From Paludibacter sp. (GTDB lineage Bacteria > Bacteroidota > Bacteroidia > Bacteroidales > Paludibacteraceae): DNA of 64,000 nucleotides. Positions 48,017 to 56,534 of the stretch are shown here, piece by piece (the first letter of the stretch is position 1; every line of letters begins with the position of its first letter). Both the position numbers and the translations under genes were made by a program. The stretch is from contig JAQVAV010000007.1 of NCBI GenBank assembly GCA_028690665.1, forward strand, positions 184,603-248,602, given 5' to 3'. The notes below the pieces were generated by a model that saw nothing but the letters and a program-made list of their open reading frames with translations, did not search any database and was not told where the DNA came from.

Positions 48017-49477
48017 AAAAATAAAAGTATATTTTCCTCCTGAAATTCGATGTTCAATATCAGTATAAACAATTGCTGTTGTATTTTCGGGAATAGTTAC
48101 TTTTAATTCAATGGCATTCCCTTTACGCTTCCATTCAGATTTTATTAATCCTTTTATCGAATGATATTCTGCTTTTGCCCAGCTTAAATCTTTCACAAAA
48201 TGTGGTTTGATGATTATATGATTGTATCCCCTATTGTCGTTATCAAAATTGATTCCTGCAAACGTCTTAGTCATCCAAGAACTTACATCTCCTAAAAAAA
48301 TATGATTGAGTGAAGCATCATTACTTGCATTATTGACAGTCCAAGATTCAGGTAAAGTTTTGTATCCTTGTTTGATAAAGGCACCCCATGAAGGAACTGT
48401 CTCTTTTGTAATCATTTTGTATGCAGCTTGAACGTAGCCATATTTTACAAGTACGGGTAACATGAATTTACTCCCTATCATACCAAAATCAAGTTGAAAA
48501 TCGTTCTTCTGAACGATTTCGTATAATTTGGCTGCTACTTTGTTTTCGTATGATTTAGGCACAATCCCCATATAAAGAGCCGTTGCCATTGCAGCCTGTG
48601 AACCATTAGCATAAATGAGTGAATCGTGATTAAAGAATTTGACATTCAGCGTTGAAAGCAATTCTGCCGCTTTGTTATCGTATGGTGTAGCATCTTTGCC
48701 TAATTTTCGGGCAAATTGCGCCATCAATTTATTTTCTTCAAAGTAAAAAGCAGTAGAAGTAAAAGTGGTGGGTGTTGAGGTTTTATAAAAAACCCAATCG
48801 CCTAAACCTTGGCTCAATATTCCGTTCTCCTCCTGTGTTTTCAGAAATTGCAGATATCGTTCACATACACCGTATAGTCTCTTTATAGCAGTTATATCGC
48901 CATAATACTGATCAATTTTATCGGGCACAAAGAACATAGCACCCGCCCATACTGGTCCACAGCCATTTCCCAAATCCCAACCTGCACTGGGAATAATGCA
49001 GCTGATGTAACCTTTTTCTGCCTCATTGTCCACCATATCATTTGCCCATTTTTCATAAACGGTAATGGCATCAAAATTTTGTAATCCAAAATCCATTGAT
49101 ATCCATGCATCTGCTGTCCAACCGTTCTTTTCGCGTTGTGGACAGTCGGTGGGTATGCTTTGTAAATTAGAAAGATAGGATTGACGGGTAGCTTTCCATA
49201 TTTTGTTAAGCAACTCGTTGGAACAACTGAATGAACCTGTTTGATCCACACTGGTATGTATAAACTGTGCGGTAAGACTTTCTTTGAAAAGCTTAATAGG
49301 TTCGCTGCTTTCTACCTCCACATACTGAAATCCATGATAGGTGAAACTCGGCGTAAATGTTTCTATTCCTTTACCATTCAGAATATAGGTATCAGTTTGA
49401 AATTTATCCGTTGGATTTACTTTGGGAACAGGGAGGAGTACTGATTTTTTAACAGGGAATATATATTTAACTTTTAA
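48008..49477 (-). pseudogene. GH78 alpha-L-rhamnosidase-like gene, N-terminus deleted
   Basis: An open frame of about 490 codons that matches the C-terminal two thirds of GH78 alpha-L-rhamnosidases. From the 5' end: LNGKGIETFTPSFTYHGFQYVEVE (sandwich domain), then the (alpha/alpha)6 catalytic module with DCPQREKNGWTADAWISMDF (acid Glu region), IPSAGWDLGNGCGPVWAGA, KTLPESWTVNNASNDASLNH (base Glu region), and the C-terminal sandwich HRISGGKYTF. The ORF track starts at a GTG (49321), but homologous sequence continues upstream to a TAA at 49478-49480 without any ATG. About 350 N-terminal residues of a normal family member, including the signal peptide, are missing. The last residues come from the IS end. 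Confidence 0.83.
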
Positions 49478-49531
49478 TTATTCCTTATTTTCACATCTAT
49501 ACAACACCCCAATTATCACTTATTCTATTAT

Positions 49532-51706
49532 TTAATCTCTTACTTCAAACTTATAAATACAGGTATGATGATACTCCTGACCTGGATTCAATGCCGTTGA
49601 TGGAAAATCAGGGTGGTTCGGACTATCGGGATAATGCTGCGTTTCCAAAGCAAACGAAGTGCGGTAAGTGTATATTTCTCCGTATTTACCTTTTTCTTTA
49701 CCATCAAAAAAGTTCCCTCCATAGAATTGCAAAGCCGGTTGGTTCGTTATCACCCGAATCTGGCGACCGTTTGAGGGTTCGTAAATTACAACTGCTTCAG
49801 TCATCACATCTCCGTGTTTGTCCAATATCCAGTTGTGGTCGTAACCTTTTCCATTCTTTAGGGCGGTAAAGTCCGTATTTACCCTCTCGCCAATTGCCGT
49901 CGGGCTTGTAAAATCCATTGGGGTATCTTTTACTTTCGCAATTTCTCCTGTTGGGATCAGACCGTCATCGGTCGGGGTATAGGTCGAAGCATTGATTTTC
50001 AGGATATGGCTGTTTATCGACTTGGCTACTCCACCAGAGAATCCAAACAAGTTGAAAAACGAATGATGTGTCAGGTTTACCACGGTCGGTTTATCTGTAG
50101 TCGCCGTATAATCAATCCTCAGTTCATTGTCATTGGTCAGGGTGTAAATCACCGTCACCATCAGATTGCCCGGAAAACCTTCTTCGCCATCTTTCGATAA
50201 ATATTTCAGTTCCAAAGCATCTTCGTTTTGGTCGTTCTTGAATGGACGGGCATCCCAAACCACATTGTGGAATCCTTTAGGACCTCCGTGTAAGGTGTTT
50301 TTGCCATTATTAATCGGTAGGGAGTATTCTGTTCCGTTCAGCATAAATCTTCCTTTGGCTATACGGTTACCATAGCGCCCTATTAATGCACCAAAAAAAA
50401 CTTCGTTAGTTTTCTGATAATCATATATACTTTTAAGACCAGTTACAATGTCTGCAAAATTATTATCCCTGTCAGGTGTCCACAGCGATACAACTTTTCC
50501 TCCGAAGTTGGTAATTTGTGCCACCATACCCTGACGGTTTCTCAGTGTGTAGAGCGAAACCTGTTTTCCATCGATTTTCGCATCGAAGTTTTTCGGATCC
50601 ATCAATTGTATCTGATTAGTTTTCCCGGTCATCTTTTTAATAAAATCGGTTTCGGCAGGATCAAATGGTGTTTTGTCCTTTCGTAGGATATCGTGAAACC
50701 AAAGAGTGGGTTCTTTTGCTTCGGGCATGGGTTCGTCCCAGGCAAAAATAGTATTTGTCTTTCCGGATACAAAGCCCCAGTTGATAGCGCCTACATTATT
50801 TCGTTTCAGCAATGGCATTATTGTCCTGAAAAGACTGTTATTACGACGAGCCATGTATTCGGTACAAATCAACGGACGACCAAACATTTTCAGGTAATTA
50901 ATTTCTGTGCGGTGATTGTCGATCGGTTCATAGTTATGATAAGTGATTATGTCAGAGTTTGCCAACTGAAAAACGTTGAGCTCATTGCAGCCAAAATACC
51001 AGATACCGGAAGTAATGGGTTGAGACGGATTTACTTCTCGTGCCCACTTAAACACATTGAGAAGCAGAGGCAGGGAATTAATTCCGTGTTGACTATTGCC
51101 CGGTTCGTTGTACAAATCCCACATCAGAACACGCTTATCGTTTTTGAAAGTTCCCAAAATGTCTTTTACATACTTTTCGAGGACGGGAAACAATTTGGTT
51201 GTATCCTCACGCAGAGAACACGAAGGATCCTGCACCCAGCCTGAGTTATGAACTCCGGGTTTGGGGTCGGGTTGTTTTCCATAATAGGATTCTGCATTCC
51301 AGCAGTCATCGAAAAACACAAACATGGGTTTTATCTTATGCTTATCGCATATAGTCAGAAACTGATCCATGCGTTTCTTCAACCCTGAAGCGTCGTTTTT
51401 CCACACCACACTACTCAGAAATACGCGCATGGTATTGAATCCGAGTTCTTCGGCCCAACCTAATTCCTTATCAATTGTAGCGGCATCAAAGGTATCGCCT
51501 GACCACATTTCTATCTGATTAATGGCTGTGCTGGGTTGAAAATTGCAGCCACTGAGCCATGGTTGGGTGGAATACCAAGTTAGAGCTTTTTCTTTTGACC
51601 AATATTGAGATGTTTTTAATTTTGTTGATAAGCCTGCCGCAGTCATACAACAGATACTCACAATCGGCATTAAAATCAAAATAATTATCAATTTAGATTT
51701 ATCCAT
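49532..51706 (-). CDS. Fusion of GH5-like (clan GH-A) hydrolase and aldose 1-epimerase
   Basis: A 724-residue two-domain exported protein. The N-terminal signal/anchor is MDKSKLIIILILMPIVSICC. Residues about 35-355 form a TIM barrel: WLSGCNFQPSTAINQIEMW, GFNTMRVFLSSVVW, MWDLYNEPGNSQHG (acid/base Glu about 199), DIITYHNYEP, PLICTEYMARR (nucleophile Glu about 282) and GAINWGFVSGKTNT. Residues about 375-720 are a complete GalM domain: NFGGKVVSLWTPDRDNNFADIV, GRYGNRIAKGRF, NNGKNTLHGGPKGF, VNLTHHSFFNL, LQFYGGNFFDG and SFALETQHYPDSPNHPDFP. The enzyme may release a sugar and mutarotate it in one step; the substrate is unknown. It is 95 bases downstream of the heparinase-like gene. Confidence 0.9.
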   Translation of the reverse strand: MDKSKLIIILILMPIVSICCMTAAGLSTKLKTSQYWSKEKALTWYSTQPWLSGCNFQPSTAINQIEMWSGDTFDAATIDKELGWAEELGFNTMRVFLSSVVWKNDASGLKKRMDQFLTICDKHKIKPMFVFFDDCWNAESYYGKQPDPKPGVHNSGWVQDPSCSLREDTTKLFPVLEKYVKDILGTFKNDKRVLMWDLYNEPGNSQHGINSLPLLLNVFKWAREVNPSQPITSGIWYFGCNELNVFQLANSDIITYHNYEPIDNHRTEINYLKMFGRPLICTEYMARRNNSLFRTIMPLLKRNNVGAINWGFVSGKTNTIFAWDEPMPEAKEPTLWFHDILRKDKTPFDPAETDFIKKMTGKTNQIQLMDPKNFDAKIDGKQVSLYTLRNRQGMVAQITNFGGKVVSLWTPDRDNNFADIVTGLKSIYDYQKTNEVFFGALIGRYGNRIAKGRFMLNGTEYSLPINNGKNTLHGGPKGFHNVVWDARPFKNDQNEDALELKYLSKDGEEGFPGNLMVTVIYTLTNDNELRIDYTATTDKPTVVNLTHHSFFNLFGFSGGVAKSINSHILKINASTYTPTDDGLIPTGEIAKVKDTPMDFTSPTAIGERVNTDFTALKNGKGYDHNWILDKHGDVMTEAVVIYEPSNGRQIRVITNQPALQFYGGNFFDGKEKGKYGEIYTYRTSFALETQHYPDSPNHPDFPSTALNPGQEYHHTCIYKFEVRD

Positions 51707-51801
51707 TTCTCTCTTTCTATTTTTTATATTAAGACTTATTCGTATCGCTGTAAAACTAATTAAATATTTTATTTCAACATAAATATATAAAACGACTAAA
51801 G

Positions 51802-54681
51802 CTAATTATTTGACTTGTTTAAAATTTTTTTTATTTCCATAAAGCCATCAGCATAGACTGTTTTTTTAATTAATATTGAATTATATATTGGAAAATATAT
51901 TCTAATTCCTGTTAGGGAGAAATATTCTTCGGAAACAATTTCTTTATTATGAATTAATTGATTATAATTTGTTATTGTAACTTCTGAAGAATTGATTCCC
52001 ATAGGAAGAGATGAATGACTCTTAAATAATCTCACTTTATAAGAATTAGATTGATTTGGTATTAAAATACTTTCAAAACCGACTATTATTGTACCTGGAT
52101 TTGGCGCATCATAATCTGTCGTTGGTTGAGTCGACCATGTCTTAATTGTAAAGGGAGTTTTTGACTCGATATTAAGTAACATTATTTTCCCATCTTTCAT
52201 CAATTTAAAACTATTAGTCCCCAATTGTTCGACTGAATCTATCGTGACCATTCTCCACTCTACTTTTTTGTTAGAGTATGTTGTTCGAAGACTGTCTTTT
52301 ATTAGTAAATAATCTCCACAAAAGATATTACTCCATGATTTTACGAAACGTAAACTTCCTATTTTAGCAGAATAATTAGTCCTTTGACGAACAGTAATCC
52401 CTCTTATTCCTTTATCATTCAAATCTGAATTTGTTATACTTGCTAAAGGTGATGGCTCCGATTGTAAAGTCGGATTTACATATAAGTTAGCCTTGCCATT
52501 TGTAAAATCATATTTCATAACCACCAAATAAGTTGTACCATAATTATAAATAGAAGGTGCATATATGGCTGGATATTGAGTAGATCCATCTTTAGCGGCT
52601 AATCCAAACTTAAATGTATTATTGGTCGTTTCATTTTTCACACAAAGACATATACGCTGAAAATCTCCTGTATAAGTTCCATCAAACATTATAACCGCAA
52701 CATTGTCACCTGCAATTGTATTAGATCCTACGTTTATTAGAAAAGATAAATAATATGACCCTTGACGATAAACTGCACTATTGGTCAGAGAATAGGTCGT
52801 CAATCGGGATTCACTATTGGATAACTTTGATAATTCAAAAGAATTTCCTACATTAGAATCTATATATCCGTCATAACTTAATGGAGATGTTATTTTGGGA
52901 CTGACACCACCCGTATTTCCTGTTCTGGCAGCTCGATTCCATTGATTTACCTGTATAGGACTTAATGCCTGATCTGTATATTGGTAATAACCTTCTTCCA
53001 AGTCGTTTCCAATTGTGAGCTCTTCTACAAAATTATTTTTAATTAAATCCGAATAGTTTTTTAAAGAATCTGGAAAAGGTTTTTTATTATCAATAAGTGC
53101 TACTGTTCTTTTAGCTTCACTTAAATCATCTTGAAATACTTCAGTCATATCTATTTCCACACCTCTCATTGCATCTGAATCATATGTCTTTGTTATTCGT
53201 GCCATTCCATTAACAAGATGTCGTTTGTCGTTTATTGTTAACGTATTGTGTGCTTTATTATTTAATCTAAATACTTCCCAACGTTGTGAATCTTGCCCCA
53301 TATTCCATAAATCGATGCCCTTGGTCTCTAATGGTAAATAATCTTGCATTCCTAAATCCATAGCCCATCTGACCCCATCCGAAACATATACAAACGATCC
53401 TGCATCCATATGACCATGTGAATTACCTGCCTTTCCCCCTTTTACGCCAAGATATGTGTCATTCACGTCCCAACCTGTTCTGACAAGAGCTACCGGTGTT
53501 TCACCTTGCCCGACCCATATTTTCTTTGTCGGCTCTTCAGTATTAGATAAATCACAATTATTTGCAAATATTATCGCAGCAGGGAGTAATCGGTCTTCAT
53601 CAAAAGCTTGTATGTAAGCACCTCCTCCGGCAATCATTTTTTTCTCTGTATATATAAGCGATGAGTTATTACTCTTTTTAGAAAACCAGAACATCGGGAA
53701 ACAAGGTGTTTGTTGTTTATAACTGTCAGAATAATTATAACATTGTTGATCTGATCCAACCATATACAAGATATATTCAGCTGTTTTTAAAAATCCTGGA
53801 GTTTTATATAAATCTTTATCAGATCCCAAAGCACTATCCAGAGCAGCTAAAAGCATTACCTGAAAACTGGTCCCATAAGCCCAATACATATATCCTTCCT
53901 GATAGTTCCCATCTGGACCATAAGCATCTAATGGCAATTTAATTGAATTCAAACATCGTTCAATAATTTCAACTGATAAGTCTTTTGCTCCCTCGTAGAT
54001 TGCTAATGCACCATACGTTAATCCCGTATTGCATACTTGATTCCAATTGGCATCATTAGTTAAGAACCAATTATAGCTACTGTTTTTTGAAGGAGTAAAT
54101 GCCTTGTTTTTAAGGGCTTCTCTTATTTTATATCTTGTAGTTACATTTAGACTATCATACAACCAATCATACCCGATAGCAACACCCATTGACATTTCAC
54201 CAACATCCAAGAAATGTGATGGATTCCAGTCGGTAAAATCACATACCGCATTAAGTTCCCTTTCAGCGCGGTTTAGATATCGTTTATCATTGGTCATCCT
54301 ATAGGAATAAGACAAATAAAATATACGCTTTAGAGCAGTTCTTGATACAGCAAGAAGTCTTTTTCCCGAAAGCACCCTAGTTACAGGAGTTGTATTTAAT
54401 ATTGCATTTGAACTTGAAATAATCACATCATTTATTGCCGAAAGATCTGAATTTGTAGATAATTTTTGTTTCAATCTCACCTCATCTTCTTTTGAAAATA
54501 ATAATCTCGGATGATCTGATATCGTTGAATAATCGTAACTTCCTGTGGGATCTGGAAGGCCATCATTATCAGGGGATAAATTTTGTTTATCATCTATTGG
54601 TGATATCACATTTCCACAGGAAAATAACATTATCATAAAGAGTATGATTGTGTTTTCTATAAATACTGAAATTATTCTCAT
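51802..54681 (-). CDS. Heparinase II/III-like lipoprotein with inserted lectin-like domain
   Basis: A 959-residue protein with lipobox FMIMLFSCGN. The N-terminal (alpha/alpha) toroid starts DHPRLLFSKEDEVRLKQKL and includes SHFLDVGEMSMGVAIGYDWLYD, NDANWNQVCNTGLTYGALA and PDGNYQEGYMYWAYGTSF. The beta-sandwich carries GNSHGHMDAGSFVY, with the metal/active-site His typical of PL12/PL21-like proteins. The sandwich strand KRTVALIDNKK should lead directly to GDYLLIKDSLRT...KKVEWRMVT, but about 210 residues are inserted (about 555-765), with a jelly-roll/LamG-like look (LSFLINVGSNTIAGDNVAVIMFDG; KIGSLRFVKSW). The family cleaves acidic polysaccharides; the substrate here is unknown. Confidence 0.83.
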   Translation of the reverse strand: MRIISVFIENTIILFMIMLFSCGNVISPIDDKQNLSPDNDGLPDPTGSYDYSTISDHPRLLFSKEDEVRLKQKLSTNSDLSAINDVIISSSNAILNTTPVTRVLSGKRLLAVSRTALKRIFYLSYSYRMTNDKRYLNRAERELNAVCDFTDWNPSHFLDVGEMSMGVAIGYDWLYDSLNVTTRYKIREALKNKAFTPSKNSSYNWFLTNDANWNQVCNTGLTYGALAIYEGAKDLSVEIIERCLNSIKLPLDAYGPDGNYQEGYMYWAYGTSFQVMLLAALDSALGSDKDLYKTPGFLKTAEYILYMVGSDQQCYNYSDSYKQQTPCFPMFWFSKKSNNSSLIYTEKKMIAGGGAYIQAFDEDRLLPAAIIFANNCDLSNTEEPTKKIWVGQGETPVALVRTGWDVNDTYLGVKGGKAGNSHGHMDAGSFVYVSDGVRWAMDLGMQDYLPLETKGIDLWNMGQDSQRWEVFRLNNKAHNTLTINDKRHLVNGMARITKTYDSDAMRGVEIDMTEVFQDDLSEAKRTVALIDNKKPFPDSLKNYSDLIKNNFVEELTIGNDLEEGYYQYTDQALSPIQVNQWNRAARTGNTGGVSPKITSPLSYDGYIDSNVGNSFELSKLSNSESRLTTYSLTNSAVYRQGSYYLSFLINVGSNTIAGDNVAVIMFDGTYTGDFQRICLCVKNETTNNTFKFGLAAKDGSTQYPAIYAPSIYNYGTTYLVVMKYDFTNGKANLYVNPTLQSEPSPLASITNSDLNDKGIRGITVRQRTNYSAKIGSLRFVKSWSNIFCGDYLLIKDSLRTTYSNKKVEWRMVTIDSVEQLGTNSFKLMKDGKIMLLNIESKTPFTIKTWSTQPTTDYDAPNPGTIIVGFESILIPNQSNSYKVRLFKSHSSLPMGINSSEVTITNYNQLIHNKEIVSEEYFSLTGIRIYFPIYNSILIKKTVYADGFMEIKKILNKSNN

Positions 54682-54716
54682 GATTTACAATACTTTATTT
54701 TGATAAATAGATAATA

Positions 54717-56525
54717 TTAGTATGACCAACCAGCAGTGGGTTTCAAGTTTGGATTCATTTGCACCTCTTTTGTTGGCACTGGCCAAGTTGTAATATAGTC
54801 TCCTTTCCAATAATATGAAGTTTCAATATAACCCCACCATGATTTTCGACCAGCATTAGATTGACCTCCGTTAAATTTTGAAAGTTTCCATGTTCCCCAC
54901 CTTAATTCATCAAAGTAATTAATCCCTTCTAAAGCAAGTTCAACTCTTCTTTCATAACGAATACGTTCTCTCATATCCTCTTTCCCTTGAACCACATTTG
55001 GTCCAAATCCTGTAATTGTTAATGACGGCATTTCTACCCCTTTTCTTGTTCTGATTCTATTAAATTGTTCAATTGATTTATCAATTTGTTCATCTTCATT
55101 ATAAGCCTCTGATAATAATAATACAACATCCGTATAACGAATTAGAGGAAAATCAACAGAACATCTATCTCTATCAATATATCTTCCTTTTCTTGTTTCA
55201 TTATACTTTTTATACATATAAAAGGCTGTTGATCTTTTATCATTCCACATATCCCAATAAGGAGCTGTATTAGAGATTAATGGCCACCTCAATGTGGTTA
55301 GATGTTCTTCACCACTATTCCAGTAAGGGCTGTAACATATTGCCTCAGAATAAGGCGTAAAAACCGTTTTTTGAAGACGTGGGTCTCTGTTTGCATATGC
55401 ATTTTTTATACGTGCTTCATTTCCTGATACAAGATATTTTGTCATTGCAGCAGTGCCTATTCTATTGAGGGCATCATTATAGGCCGTTTTAATTTTAGAG
55501 TCTGTTGAGCTTAAGCTTAATCCATCTCTTAAGAAAAAGACTTCTCTTTGTGCCACAGTCATATTATTCCAACCTGGTAAATAATCTTCCCAATTAAAAG
55601 TCGAACCATCTGCATTTAAAAATGAATCTACAAAATCTGATGAAGGCTGAGCTTCTGTCCAACCGTCATAATGAGATCTCCCTCCAACAAACTTTTGTAT
55701 TTGTGATGAAAAACCTAAAGCTTCATCCCACTGCAAAGGGAATATCATTTCTTTATCCTTTTCGTTTTCAAATTTAAAGAAGTCGCCCCAGTTGCCTTGC
55801 CATAACCCATAACCGCATTTTTCCACTTCTAAAAAATCATCGATTGCTTTTTTATATTCTTTTTTCCACATATAAACCATGCCTCGCAAAGCATAAGTAG
55901 CCCCTTTGGATGCTCTTCCATAGTTTTCTGTTAAGGTGTTTCTTGGAAAATACGAATTATCAATACAGTCACCCAGATCTTGAATACATTGGTCATAAAC
56001 TTCTTCAACGCTTGATTGAGTCCGTGTAACTTCATCTGCATTTACTGGTTCAGTATAAATAGGAACACCTTTAAATAACGCATTTAATCTATAATAAAAA
56101 AAGGCTCTAAGAAATTTTGATTCACAAATTAATCTATTATATTTTTCATCTGTCAAACCAGCTTTTTTCAAATTAGCTATTGCATTATTAGCTCTATGAA
56201 TACCTTCATAATGTTGCTTCCAAGTCTCTGAAAAAATACTAGAGCTTGGGGTAATACTACCTTTTAGAAACTCCAAAACAAAAGGATCGCTCGTCCCATA
56301 ATAAGTGTTTACAAAGCCGAGCCCATCAAAAATTTTATAATTTGTTCCGCCTGTTGTACTACTTCTAAGAATATTGTAAATTCCAGCAACTCCTTGATCT
56401 GCCTTAGACTCACTATTCCACATATTATTTGTTCCAATGCTGTCATATGGTTTGGTTTCTAAAAAATCATTTGAACAGGATAAAAACATAGATAATATTG
56501 ATACCAAATAAAAATATTTCTTCAT
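54717..56525 (-). CDS. SusD/RagB-family glycan-binding lipoprotein (PUL2)
   Basis: A 602-residue lipoprotein: MKKYFYLVSILSMFLSCSND with lipobox Cys, then NDFLETKPYDSIGTNNMW, the family's N-terminal signature. Next come the helical SusD fold (CESKFLRAFFYYRLNALFKGVPIYTEP; YALRGMVYMWKKEYKKAIDDF) and the C-terminal RIRYERRVELALEGINYFDELRWGTWK plus WPVPTKEVQMNPNLKP. It pairs with the SusC encoded immediately upstream (gap of 9 bases). It should hold the PUL2 glycan at the cell surface. Confidence 0.95.
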   Translation of the reverse strand: MKKYFYLVSILSMFLSCSNDFLETKPYDSIGTNNMWNSESKADQGVAGIYNILRSSTTGGTNYKIFDGLGFVNTYYGTSDPFVLEFLKGSITPSSSIFSETWKQHYEGIHRANNAIANLKKAGLTDEKYNRLICESKFLRAFFYYRLNALFKGVPIYTEPVNADEVTRTQSSVEEVYDQCIQDLGDCIDNSYFPRNTLTENYGRASKGATYALRGMVYMWKKEYKKAIDDFLEVEKCGYGLWQGNWGDFFKFENEKDKEMIFPLQWDEALGFSSQIQKFVGGRSHYDGWTEAQPSSDFVDSFLNADGSTFNWEDYLPGWNNMTVAQREVFFLRDGLSLSSTDSKIKTAYNDALNRIGTAAMTKYLVSGNEARIKNAYANRDPRLQKTVFTPYSEAICYSPYWNSGEEHLTTLRWPLISNTAPYWDMWNDKRSTAFYMYKKYNETRKGRYIDRDRCSVDFPLIRYTDVVLLLSEAYNEDEQIDKSIEQFNRIRTRKGVEMPSLTITGFGPNVVQGKEDMRERIRYERRVELALEGINYFDELRWGTWKLSKFNGGQSNAGRKSWWGYIETSYYWKGDYITTWPVPTKEVQMNPNLKPTAGWSY

Positions 56526-56534
56526 AATTTTATA

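Noticed and set aside
49319-49321. GTG start of the ORF-track GH78 (MEVESS...)
   Set aside because: Homologous GH78 sequence continues upstream of this codon in frame (FTYHGFQYV), so the GTG is an internal valine.
50693-51244. 183-aa plus-strand ORF
   Set aside because: It is antisense to the GH5-like domain of the fusion enzyme. It is long only because stop codons are rare in that frame.
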